A program made the translations under genes and the position numbers. The notes under the pieces were generated by a model that did not search any database, had not been told where the DNA came from, and worked only from the letters and a program-made list of their open reading frames with translations. A DNA stretch of 64,000 nt from Phialophora verrucosa (Eukaryota > Ascomycota > Eurotiomycetes > Chaetothyriales > Herpotrichiellaceae), in NCBI GenBank assembly GCA_002099365.1, contig MSED01000009.1, positions 620,001 to 684,000 of the forward strand, given 5' to 3'. Positions 34,146 through 43,565 of this stretch are shown one piece after another (the first letter of the stretch is position 1; each line of letters begins with the position of its first letter).

Positions 34146-37100
34146 ATGGCAAACCCGTCAGTCGTGTGGCCCCGCGCCGCCCGTTCTGCACACCGCGTCG
34201 TCCAGCGGCAACCACTCCTACGAAACGAGTTGAGTCGCATGTGCAAGAGGTGTATCTCTACCGCAACGCGACAGAGCGAGCCCACTGGTCGCACCCCCCC
34301 ATCAGCGCAAACTGCACAAGAACAACCATCGTTTGCAACCACAAAAGAGCAATTCAGCCAACGACACATTGGCCCTTCTCCTGAGGATGAGGTGCAGATG
34401 ATGAAGAAGCTGGATCCGCCAGTCAAGGATCTTGATGACTTCATACACCAGTCTCTACCACCCGGTATTCGGCAAAAGAACCCTACCATCATTTCACGCG
34501 GTAACCAAAACAACACCCAGGGTCAGAAGGAGGGACAAGTGCGGAGTGAGTTGCAGGCCCTTGGAAGGCGTAACAGGTCCTGGCACAACTTCATAGGCAG
34601 CGGGTACTATGGTACAGTACCTCCTGCAGTCATCCTCAGGAACGTTCTGGAAAATCCCGCTTGGTACACAAGCTATACACCGTATCAGGCCGAGATCAGT
34701 CAGGGCCGCTTGGAATCGCTTCTGAACTTCCAGACGCTTGTGACGGACCTTACAGGCCTCGCGATTGCAAATGCCTCCGTTCTCGATGAAGGCACTGCTG
34801 CCTCCGAAGCAATGACCTTGTCCATGAATGCACTTTCAACTGCCCGACTGCGGAAGCCGGGAAAGACGTTTGTCGTTTCCAATCTCTGCCATCCTCAGAC
34901 AATCGCGGTTTTAGAATCACGCGCGACTGGATTCGGCATCAATGTCGTAGTTGGAGACATCCTAGACAACGATTATCAGCTTGTGAAGGACCAAGGGGAT
35001 AACCTGTTCGGGGTCCTGGCACAATATCCCGACACGACTGGTGGTGTGCACGACTTTCAAAAACTCGCTGACGTCGTTCATGCTGCTGAGGCCACCTTTT
35101 GTGTCGCCACAGACTTGCTTGCCCTCACTCTTTTGAAAGCTCCCGGGGAATTCGGGGCCGATGTTGCTTTCGGGAGCGCCCAAAGATTTGGCGTGCCAAT
35201 GGGTTTTGGTGGACCGCATGCCGCCTTCTTTGCTTGTAGCGAGAAGCACAAACGAAAGATACCTGGTCGGCTGGTAGGTGTCTCGAAAGACAGACTTGGC
35301 AATCCTGCTCTGCGCCTGGCACTTCAGACGCGCGAGCAACACATCAGACGCGAGAAGGCCACCAGTAACATATGTACCGCACAGGCCCTTCTCGCCAACA
35401 TGAGCGCCTTCTATGCCATTTATCATGGACCACAGGGCCTCAAAGATATTGCCAATAAGGTTTGGGCCAGCGCCAAATTTCTCCAGGCGTTGATCGAGGA
35501 ACACAGCACTACTCTCAAAGTGGTCACAAAGGGGCTTCGCGAGGACGGTGCCGTACTCTTCGATACTGTCACATTGGAAGTGCAAGGTCGCGACGAATAT
35601 GAGAAAATCTTGTCACGGGCAGAGGCCGCTTCAGTTTCTCTGCGTACCAATGTTGCCGGAAATACAGAACAGAATCCACAACTCGCCTTTTCGATCGATG
35701 AGAGTACCGGCTTAAAGAGTATGTCTCTACTCGCGCAGGTCCTTGGTATCGAACGAGACGTATTCGATCGTGCTTTGGGCGAGTCCGGAATTCTCTCGAA
35801 AGTCAACAATTCTTCGAGCGCGTTGCAAAGGTCGACACCTTACTTGACACATCCTGTCTTCAACCAACATCAGTCGGAGACCGAACTGCTTCGGTACATC
35901 CATCACCTGCAGTCCAAAGACCTCTCTCTTGTGCATTCGATGATACCATTGGGTTCATGCACCATGAAACTCAACGGGACCACAGAGATGCAACCCATAT
36001 CTAACAGTGCGTGGAACAAACATCATCCCTTCGCTCCCGGCGAGGGAGGCTATCAAGCCCTCATCCAGAGGCTGTCAGACAATCTGGCGTCGATCACCGG
36101 CATGCATACCGTCAGCCTGCAGCCCAATTCAGGCGCACAGGGCGAATTTGCTGGATTGCGAGTGATTGAGAAGTACCATTCTAGCAGGGGAGAGAGCAAG
36201 CGCAAAGTCTGCTTGATACCGGTCTCTGCGCATGGAACAAACCCTGCTTCAGCTGCCATGGCCGGAATGAAAGTTGTTCCATTGAAGTGTGATACCAAGA
36301 CCGGCAACCTGGACGTCCAAGATCTCAAGAGCAAATGTGAGAAGCACAAGGATGACTTGGCTGCCATCATGATCACCTATCCCAGTACGTTTGGTGTCTT
36401 CGAGCCTGCAATCAGAGAAGTTTGTGAGATCGTTCACGAGCATGGGGGCCAAGTTTACATGGATGGAGCGAATCTCAATGCTCAAATCGGCCTGTGCAAC
36501 CCCGGGGATATTGGAGCCGACGTCTGCCATCTGAATCTGCACAAGACTTTTTGCATCCCTCATGGCGGTGGCGGTCCCGGCGTAGGACCGATTGGTGTTA
36601 AGGAACACCTGAAGCCCTTCCTACCTACTCATCCTCATGTCGATCCTCATCCTGGTGAAAATCGAGCTACCACTGCCATTTCACCTGTCAGCTCGGCACC
36701 TTGGGGCAGTGCTCTCATCCTACCCATCAGCTATGCCTATATCCAACTCATGGGAAGCGAAGGTCTGAAGCACGGGACGGAAATTGCATTGTTGAACGCA
36801 AACTATATCATGTCCCGCCTCAAGCCGCACTACAAGATCTTGTACACCAATGAGAATGGCCGATGCGCGCATGAGTTCATCCTCGACGCGAGAGGTTTCA
36901 AGGAGACTGCAGGTATCGAAGCCATTGACATTGCGAAGCGCCTGCAAGATTATGGCTTTCACGCACCTACGATGAGCTGGCCTGTCGCTAACACTCTCAT
37001 GATCGAACCCACCGAATCCGAGTCAAAGGACGAGCTCGATCGATTCTGTGACGCATTGATTGAGATCAGAAAGGAGATCAAAGCCATCGAGGACGGCGAG

Positions 37101-37355
37101 ATGCCGCGGGAAGGCAATGTTCTCCGAATGTCACCACATCCACAGCATGATCTTATGCGGAATGATTGGGATCGCCCGTACACCAGAGAACAAGCGGCTT
37201 ATCCGCTGCCGTGGCTCAGAGAGAAGAAGTTCTGGCCTACGGTGGCGCGTGTTGACGACGCTTACGGCGACACGAATCTCTTCTGCACCTGTACGCCCGT
37301 TGAAGGCTATGAGGAAGAGGGCGTTACGGGACATCAGGCACCGATGCCAACATAG
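34146..37355 (+). CDS. GCV2: Mitochondrial glycine dehydrogenase (decarboxylating), P-protein
   Basis: Single exon, 1069 residues, the normal length. The N-terminus is Arg/Ser/Ala-rich without acids (about 1-60), typical of a mitochondrial presequence. Then QRHIGPSPEDE opens the first PLP-fold half (YTPYQAEISQGRLESLLNFQ). The second half has SMIPLGSCTMKLNGTTEM, PNSGAQGEFAGL and the PLP lysine in HLNLHKTFCIPHGGGGPG (Lys800). The enzyme decarboxylates glycine and passes the aminomethyl group to lipoyl-H-protein, the first step of the glycine cleavage system feeding one-carbon units. A later in-frame Met (about residue 32, 34239) could be used if transcription starts just after the TATA box; both forms keep basic presequence residues. 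No intron is needed, unusual for a gene of this length here. Confidence 0.96.
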   Translation: MANPSVVWPRAARSAHRVVQRQPLLRNELSRMCKRCISTATRQSEPTGRTPPSAQTAQEQPSFATTKEQFSQRHIGPSPEDEVQMMKKLDPPVKDLDDFIHQSLPPGIRQKNPTIISRGNQNNTQGQKEGQVRSELQALGRRNRSWHNFIGSGYYGTVPPAVILRNVLENPAWYTSYTPYQAEISQGRLESLLNFQTLVTDLTGLAIANASVLDEGTAASEAMTLSMNALSTARLRKPGKTFVVSNLCHPQTIAVLESRATGFGINVVVGDILDNDYQLVKDQGDNLFGVLAQYPDTTGGVHDFQKLADVVHAAEATFCVATDLLALTLLKAPGEFGADVAFGSAQRFGVPMGFGGPHAAFFACSEKHKRKIPGRLVGVSKDRLGNPALRLALQTREQHIRREKATSNICTAQALLANMSAFYAIYHGPQGLKDIANKVWASAKFLQALIEEHSTTLKVVTKGLREDGAVLFDTVTLEVQGRDEYEKILSRAEAASVSLRTNVAGNTEQNPQLAFSIDESTGLKSMSLLAQVLGIERDVFDRALGESGILSKVNNSSSALQRSTPYLTHPVFNQHQSETELLRYIHHLQSKDLSLVHSMIPLGSCTMKLNGTTEMQPISNSAWNKHHPFAPGEGGYQALIQRLSDNLASITGMHTVSLQPNSGAQGEFAGLRVIEKYHSSRGESKRKVCLIPVSAHGTNPASAAMAGMKVVPLKCDTKTGNLDVQDLKSKCEKHKDDLAAIMITYPSTFGVFEPAIREVCEIVHEHGGQVYMDGANLNAQIGLCNPGDIGADVCHLNLHKTFCIPHGGGGPGVGPIGVKEHLKPFLPTHPHVDPHPGENRATTAISPVSSAPWGSALILPISYAYIQLMGSEGLKHGTEIALLNANYIMSRLKPHYKILYTNENGRCAHEFILDARGFKETAGIEAIDIAKRLQDYGFHAPTMSWPVANTLMIEPTESESKDELDRFCDALIEIRKEIKAIEDGEMPREGNVLRMSPHPQHDLMRNDWDRPYTREQAAYPLPWLREKKFWPTVARVDDAYGDTNLFCTCTPVEGYEEEGVTGHQAPMPT

Positions 37356-38127
37356 GTGCTACAGGAGCGTGTTTTTTATGGATATCGTAATGAGCAGGTG
37401 AAGCTTGATCGGGAGTTCAACAGTTCTGGTCACGCATGGTCACGCTATGGGTGCTTTGGGCGAATTTGCGAGCGGGACAGCAACAATGAGTAATTTGACT
37501 CCAGTGTAAAAAGTACTAAGCGCAAGCTCAACCAATGCTATTAGCGTGTGATCTATTCGACATGTCAGTTTTCTTCCTCAATGCTCCAGTCGAAAGCCTT
37601 CGAGCACATCCGAGTATATATCGACTCAGTCGAATTGGAGGCCCATGTTCATGCCCCAGAACCCTTCGTCCACCCATAAATTGCACAGCCACAAATCCTT
37701 CCACTGGTGCCGCCATCCCTGTAAAAATCGCTCCTTTGCCATTCGCACAGCCAGCAGGGATACCGCCGCAGCAAAGGGCGCGAGGGCCGGGGCCTTGGGT
37801 GTCGAGAAAGGCACGGACAAGTTGGATACAGTATGACATCATCTGGACCCTCGTCTGTGTTCCCGGTGAGAACGGGCCTTAATATAATACAGTGACAACA
37901 GTACTACTACTATGGAAGTAGGATTTACTTGTGCTTGACTTGAACGCATTCTCGGTGCTAGAATACTCATCCACATTCATACCGTACCTCACACCACACG
38001 ATCGCAGGATCATCATTTAACTGTCTTACTCCGTACTTTACCTTTGTCTCCATTCTATCTCTTTTTACCCACGAGGGTCAGAGAGTATTATCAGACAGAC
38101 AAGAAAGACAAGCAAGGTGTCACAGTA
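37356..38127. other. Intergenic, no gene seen
   Basis: Between GCV2 and a small glycine-rich protein gene. Open frames at 37528-37882 on both strands are mutually overlapping shadows. ACTCCGTACTTTACC near 38028 belongs to the promoter of the next gene. Confidence 0.4.
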
Positions 38128-38580
38128 ATGCCCATCAACACATCCTCCTCGGACGAAGGCGTCACGGGCGCGGCGAAATTCGTCACCTCGACTGTCGGGG
38201 TAAGTCGCAGGGCCTTCGTCTCTCGATGCACCTTCCGCGAGCTGGTTCATTTTCACATCGTTCACGTTTCATTGCGCTGTGCTTGCTTACATTTACCTTT
38301 ACGTTCATTTTGGTCACCTTACGCTCCCCAACGCTCGCTCACTCGCTGACCCTTCCACACGCAGAACACTCTAGGCGGCATTACACGCACGGTCGGCGGC
38401 GTGACGGGCGCGCTGGGTCGCGGGCTAGGCGACACGATCACAGGCGCGACGGGCAGCGCGGGCAAGCCGGTGGGCGATGGGCTGAGTAATGCGTTGACCG
38501 GGGTGGAGAACGGGACGAAAAAGGTGGCGAGGGGTGTGGAGGACGCGGGGGAGTGGAAGGGCGGTGCGAAGAGGTTTTAG
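38128..38580 (+). CDS. Small glycine-rich conserved fungal protein
   Basis: Two exons (38128-38199, 38365-38580) give 95 residues. Sequence: MPINTSSSDEGVTGAAKFV, then repeated Gly-Gly/Val/Thr units (NTLGGITRTVGGVTGALGRG, LGDTITGATGSAG) and a charged end (VARGVEDAGEWKGGAKRF). The alternating small-residue amphipathic pattern recalls LEA/CsbD-type stress proteins and membrane-associating helices, but I cannot assign a family. No signal peptide. The 165-bp intron is long for this locus, with a GTAAGT donor and CAG acceptor, and the join is in phase. Codon use in exon 2 is strongly GC-rich (third position), consistent with high expression. Confidence 0.75.
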
Positions 38581-38897
38581 AGCATACAAGTACACTGTAC
38601 GCGGACACAGTATGCCGTGTTCAATCGAGGAAGGAGTATGATTCCCCGTAGCAACAGGGAGGGATCACCATGGTGATCGAGAAAGAAGACACCGATGATT
38701 GGGAGACTGGGATGAGGCGAAGATGAAGTTTGCAGCAAGCGAGGACCACTTATTCTCCCATTTTTCATTCATGGTACTGGGGAGCGTATTCAATATTTAG
38801 TTATGTTCTTTCGTTTTGCCTGGTCATTCGTGTTTGCAGTGTGGAAGTCGTTGGATCCGTGCATGCCTTTAGCCGTTCGTTTTCCCAGCGCACAGCA
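38581..38897. other. Convergent intergenic region
   Basis: Between the 3' ends of the glycine-rich protein and F-box genes. No feature seen. Confidence 0.4.
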
Positions 38898-40412
38898 TCA
38901 ATACCAGTCATGCCCCTTTTCTCCGAGCTTGATTTTGTTCGGGTTCATTGAGACCATCTTCTGTCCCGGGATATGGTCTACCGTGAACTGAGACTCGAAT
39001 GTGCCGGAGATTGCGCGTCTTCCGAGAGCCGTGAACGAGTCGTATTCCGCTTCTCCATTGCAAGCGGCCCACTCTGGACTCTTGGGAGATGACCCGTCGC
39101 CGAGATCGCTCCATCGTGTGACAACGACGGCATGCTTGAATAACTTCCTTGGGTCCGGGTCGCTCCTGTCCTCTTGCACTCTCATCTCGATGAGATACTC
39201 CGTCGGGCATTCCGGGCACCGGCGCATGGGCCGACATTCGGAGCACAACGTGATTATGGGATGAGGTCTGTGAAAGTGATAATTGACCTTTGCCGTCGCA
39301 CCGGCAATCCCACTGCCTTCTGGGGGCTTGGGAATATGGCTCAAGGCACATTTGACGGCGGGCATGAGATTGCCATCTCTCCAATGCGCGCAAACGGAGA
39401 AGTATGGGTTGTAGTTGTCCCCAGGTGAGTAGAGCAATTTGCGTAGGCCTGCCGGAGGAAGCGCAGGGGTTGCAAACGCTGAGCTGATGACCCGCACCAG
39501 CAGATGGCCATTGACGGTAACATAGCGTGTTTGATGGGTCCATTCACCGTCTCGATCTTTGTACCGCCGTGACATTGAGTCGATGGGTATCCCGTGCTCT
39601 TGGGAGTACTTCTGGGCTCGTAGAACGAGTTGGACGTACGGGAATGGGAGAGCGCGTCCTACGGTGATCCGGTGTCGTGACACTTTGTTCTCGATGTTGA
39701 AGACGTTGGGGCAGTTGAAGATGGGGTTTGAGACGTTGGTAGGACGAAGGATTTCTTGGCCCTTCTGTGATCTGACATGGTATATTCCGCATGGAAAGCA
39801 AAGCAGATGGTCGGGGAGGTGTTCATCTAAATGTTCAAGGAACTGAATTTTGGCGTCTCGGTTCTCTGCTGTATTCAAGTCGGTCCAGACTTCAGTGCCC
39901 AGGAAGTCTCGGAACAGTTTGCAGGAGAAGGCGAGGCTGGCTTTATCAGAAGGACCCAAGAATTCCGCAACCCGACTCCAGACGCCAGCGGGAAATCTGG
40001 CAAACAAAGCCGAAGCGGGCTGAGGCGGAATGCCAATGAACATGGCTTGAGCTCTATCAGCGAGAGACTCTGCCGAACCTCGGTGGGCAAGGCTGTGTAA
40101 CATCTCAGTATGATCTTTCCGTTCACCGGTCTGGGCATCTCTTTCCCATTCATCTTCGCCTCTGCCCGCGAGGGTGGAACTCTGACGAGCAGGTCGAGTG
40201 TACTCCAGGCTGTTCTTGGCAGAACCTGCTCTAGAGCTTCGACCAGAGGAATTTGTCTTTTGGATGGTGATGGTTGAGATCGAGGACTTCTTCGCATTAT
40301 CACCAATCTTCAAGTCGACGACGGACGAAGCTCTCGAACTTGAACGACTGCCGGATCTCTGTTTGAAGGGGTTGAAGAAGCTCAAAGAGCCCTTCCTTGA
40401 GACGTCCGTCAT
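38898..40412 (-). CDS. F-box domain protein
   Basis: Single exon, 504 residues from the ATG at 40412 (MTDVSRKGSLSFFNPF). The frame extends upstream only through a GTG to a TAA, so 40412 is the first ATG. A Ser/Arg-rich N-terminus (about 1-80) is followed by an F-box-like helix set (about 130-175: ALFARFPAGVWSRVAEFLGP, then SLAFSCKLFRDFLG). The C-terminal half has a Cys pattern CSECRPMRRCPECP (about 410-425) that may bind metal. F-box proteins recruit substrates to Skp1-cullin ubiquitin ligases. The substrate is unknown and no WD40 or leucine-rich repeats are visible. Proteins with this layout are common in Pezizomycotina. Confidence 0.8.
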   Translation of the reverse strand: MTDVSRKGSLSFFNPFKQRSGSRSSSRASSVVDLKIGDNAKKSSISTITIQKTNSSGRSSRAGSAKNSLEYTRPARQSSTLAGRGEDEWERDAQTGERKDHTEMLHSLAHRGSAESLADRAQAMFIGIPPQPASALFARFPAGVWSRVAEFLGPSDKASLAFSCKLFRDFLGTEVWTDLNTAENRDAKIQFLEHLDEHLPDHLLCFPCGIYHVRSQKGQEILRPTNVSNPIFNCPNVFNIENKVSRHRITVGRALPFPYVQLVLRAQKYSQEHGIPIDSMSRRYKDRDGEWTHQTRYVTVNGHLLVRVISSAFATPALPPAGLRKLLYSPGDNYNPYFSVCAHWRDGNLMPAVKCALSHIPKPPEGSGIAGATAKVNYHFHRPHPIITLCSECRPMRRCPECPTEYLIEMRVQEDRSDPDPRKLFKHAVVVTRWSDLGDGSSPKSPEWAACNGEAEYDSFTALGRRAISGTFESQFTVDHIPGQKMVSMNPNKIKLGEKGHDWY

Positions 40413-41276
40413 CCCGATCAAGAATGATCTTCTATTCTTGGCCACTAGATTCTTCCCAGGACAGTGAGTAAAGTCGAGGTAAACCTCTTAGTGGCGAAAA
40501 GTAACTCAGTCAACATCAACACGTCCGACCGCAATAGGTGAGGAACAGATTTGCGGCGCATGACCGGGACATAGCGGCTTCTTGTAGCACGAGTGACTGC
40601 AAAATGCTATGCCCTGATCTGTCAAAGTCTTGGGAATGATAAACACAACAGAAGCTGACTCTTCAATCGCTGCACGTTTGCTCCAATGGAGGAGCGAAGA
40701 GCGCTTTTGTAAGGAGCCCCATGTCGTGCATTCCGTCGAGAGCCGCCGCACGTTTAGCCTAGGCCAATAAGGCGCCTACTGAGTTATATAATCATGGATT
40801 GAGCGCCCTAGGATTCCGCCCACAGGCCACCGCTGCCACCGGGCCCTGTCAATACTATGCATGGAGACAGCCGCAGTGGTCCGTCTAAGCGATAAGCCTG
40901 GAGATGGCTGCCGAGCAGAAGGTTTGTCCTGCATCTCATGCGAAAGTCGTGGTAGCGGCTCGTGTAGGAGGGTCGACACAGAACCGAGAGCTGGACTTTG
41001 AAAAGCGCCGTAGTTGGAATCTATTGACTGTTCGCGCATGACAAAATGGTTATCGGGGTAATTCGAAAGTAAATCAAATCTAAGTTGCAGCCAGAAGACA
41101 AGACAGTGTTGAGATTGTCGATCTTGTCGAGATTGTTATTTGTCAGTCGCCATCGACGCTTCTCGAAGTCGCCAACTGCGCGTCCTTTGTGTGCCTGATC
41201 TGAACTCCATCATGGCTTCATATCGCGACGGATCTCATATGTTGAGGTCTTCCACACTTGCAGTTACCCGACAAAT
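40413..41276. other. Shared divergent promoter (F-box / Ufd1-like)
   Basis: 860 bp between two divergent starts. TGAGTTATATAATC (ATATAA at about 40785-40790) is a TATA-like string. No gene recognised. An ATG at 41212 is out of frame with the downstream gene. Confidence 0.4.
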
Positions 41277-43565
41277 ATGGCCCCCTCGTCAGAGCCCTTG
41301 AAATGGACGGCGCAACTGAGTGTCGCTCCGTCAAATCGTCGTCTTGTTGGAGACAAGATTACCTTGCCACAGTCCGCTCTCGAATCACTCCTGGCCGCCG
41401 CGCCAGTGGTATCCGTCCAGAATAGCACTAATAGACAGTTGACATCGTCCTTCGATCCCTTCAACCCTTATTCTTTCGCCGCCGAGCGCCGTGCTCGCGA
41501 AGCTCTCGAAGACCGTCAACAACAATTGCCCCATCCTCTCACCTTCCGCCTCGTCAACCCGCACAATGGAAGGGCGGTATATGCTGGCATCCGCGAATTC
41601 TCGGCCGCCGAAGGCACAATAGGCTTGAGCAGCGGTCTTCAAGAGGCGTTGGGCTTGCAAAATGCAACATCGTCTGGTTATACAACCCGAGAAGGCACTC
41701 CGGACGGGGACGTGGTCATGACATACGGCACGGACACACCTAGGGGAGATATCGTAACTGTACATGCAAAGCAGTTGGAGAAAGGCACATTTGTCAAGCT
41801 GCGACCATTAGAAGCTGGATATGACCCTGAAGATTGGAAGTCGCTATTGGAACGCTATCTGCGAGACAACTATACTACTCTGACCCGTGGAGAGTTGCTT
41901 GTTGTGCCCGGTGCCCATCGCGAGAGATTTCGGTTCCTGGTTGACAAATTCGAACCGGATGAGGACGGGATCTGTATCGTCGATACCGATCTCGAGGTCG
42001 ATATTGAGCCTTTGAACGAGGAGCAAGCACGAGAGACCCTAAAGAAGACACTGGCAAAGAAGAACCGCGGGCAGGAGTCACATGAAGGAAGCTCATTAGG
42101 AGGCCCGCTAACTGTCGGAACTGAAATTCAAGGGAGAGTTCTACCTGGACATTATGTGGATTATGAGTTGACAGAGTGGGACAAAACCCGAGATCTTGAA
42201 GTTACCCTGCAGGCTTCAGACGATGATACTCGGCTCAATCTGCTGGTTACGCCGTTTTCTACAAGGCAGCGTTCCAAGCCGCGAGACGACGAGTACGTCT
42301 TCGGTGACCTCAGTGTGCGCCCCACCAAGAAACTGAAACTCTCACACACAAGCGCTGACCTCGAAGACGCCGAGTTCATGAACATTGCTGTGCACGCCTG
42401 GAGCAATAAGAATGAACAATCTCAGGATACAGCCCGACCGATCCCCTACAGCCTCCGAGTCTCTACCCGAGCTACGCTGACAGACGATACCGATGGTGAG
42501 ACTACTGTACTCTCTCCTGACGATGTGATGTGCAAAAATTGTCATCAAGTCGTTCCTAAGCGAACCCTTCCCCTTCATGAAGCATTCTGCTACCGGAACA
42601 ATGTTCTGTGTCCAAAGTGCTCAGAGGTCTTCCTCAAGAAGTCTGATGCGTGGAAGAGTCACTGGCACTGTCCCCACGACGAAGAACACGGCAACGACGA
42701 TGCTTCGCACGAAAAGCACGACGCTATCTTCCACCCGAAATCACCGTTACAATGTCCAGCCTGTGATTTTCAAGCTTATGACCTACCGATTCTGGCCCAT
42801 CATCGAACAACGAGCTGTCCAGGAAAAGAAATTCTATGCCAGTTCTGCCACCTAGTTGTTCCTCAACAAGGTCCGGACGACCCTGCTTTCGCGGACCCCG
42901 AGGTGCTCATGAGTGGACTTACACCTCATGAGCTGGCCGACGGTGCACGGACGACGGAATGTCATCTCTGCAACAAGATTGTGCGGCTACGAGACATGAA
43001 GACACATCTGCGCCTTCACGATCGGGAACGATTCTCCAGACCGAAACCCAGGCTTTGCTCAAATCGCATTTGCGGTCGAACAATCAAATCAGAGGACGAG
43101 CGGAGAGTACAAAAAGAGCAGCTCGGATTGTGTAACGAATGTTTCGGCCCGTTATACGTCACCTCCTACGACCCGGAAGGAAAGATGTTGAGGCGGAGAA
43201 TCGAGAGAAGATTACTTCAGCAGTTGACCGGCGGGTGTGGTAAGGCTTGGTGTGGCAACGTCGATTTCTGCCGGACCGCCCATAAGAATGTCCATGGTGA
43301 GGATAGAGTTGTAACTGCGAAAGATGGCCTAGCTATGATCAAGCCGATAGTAAACGATCTCGCGAATGGGACAACCACGTCAATGGTCTTCTGTGTTGAT
43401 GAAGCGAGTCAGTCGCGAAGAAATCTTGCCGGCATGCTCATGGGCGAAGGGGAATACGAGCTAGAATGGTGCGTCAAGGCGCTTGAGGAGGAGAAGGGCG
43501 ATCTTGATAGAGCGAGGGAATGGTTAAAGGATCGGGCTCCAAAGGTTGGCGAGCTAGTTTCGTGA
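41277..43565 (+). CDS. Ufd1-domain protein with zinc fingers and UBA-like tail
   Basis: Single exon, 762 residues. Residues about 8-235 form a Ufd1-like double-psi beta-barrel domain (LVGDKITLPQSALESLL, TYGTDTPRGDIVTVHAKQLE, GTFVKLRPLEAGY). A middle domain (about 265-400) precedes a series of TRAF/C2H2-like zinc fingers (CKNCHQVVPKRTLPLHEAFC, CPKCSEVF, CPACDF, CQFCHLVVP, ECHLCNKIVRLRDMKTHLRLH; about 420-590). A Cys-rich segment (CSNRICGR, CNECFGPLY) and a C-terminal UBA-like helix bundle (CVKALEEEKGDLDRAREWL) follow. Yeast Ufd1 (361 residues) has only the first domain. This larger form, linking a Cdc48-cofactor fold with zinc fingers and a ubiquitin-binding tail, is conserved in filamentous fungi and probably works in ubiquitin-proteasome or Cdc48 pathways. 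Confidence 0.85.
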   Translation: MAPSSEPLKWTAQLSVAPSNRRLVGDKITLPQSALESLLAAAPVVSVQNSTNRQLTSSFDPFNPYSFAAERRAREALEDRQQQLPHPLTFRLVNPHNGRAVYAGIREFSAAEGTIGLSSGLQEALGLQNATSSGYTTREGTPDGDVVMTYGTDTPRGDIVTVHAKQLEKGTFVKLRPLEAGYDPEDWKSLLERYLRDNYTTLTRGELLVVPGAHRERFRFLVDKFEPDEDGICIVDTDLEVDIEPLNEEQARETLKKTLAKKNRGQESHEGSSLGGPLTVGTEIQGRVLPGHYVDYELTEWDKTRDLEVTLQASDDDTRLNLLVTPFSTRQRSKPRDDEYVFGDLSVRPTKKLKLSHTSADLEDAEFMNIAVHAWSNKNEQSQDTARPIPYSLRVSTRATLTDDTDGETTVLSPDDVMCKNCHQVVPKRTLPLHEAFCYRNNVLCPKCSEVFLKKSDAWKSHWHCPHDEEHGNDDASHEKHDAIFHPKSPLQCPACDFQAYDLPILAHHRTTSCPGKEILCQFCHLVVPQQGPDDPAFADPEVLMSGLTPHELADGARTTECHLCNKIVRLRDMKTHLRLHDRERFSRPKPRLCSNRICGRTIKSEDERRVQKEQLGLCNECFGPLYVTSYDPEGKMLRRRIERRLLQQLTGGCGKAWCGNVDFCRTAHKNVHGEDRVVTAKDGLAMIKPIVNDLANGTTTSMVFCVDEASQSRRNLAGMLMGEGEYELEWCVKALEEEKGDLDRAREWLKDRAPKVGELVS

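Noticed and set aside
33782..34516. 244-codon minus-strand open frame
   Set aside because: Antisense to the promoter and first 370 bp of GCV2, with no recognisable domain.
40413..40445. Eleven extra N-terminal residues for the F-box protein
   Set aside because: That extension begins with GTG, not ATG, and a TAA lies further upstream. The first ATG is at 40412.
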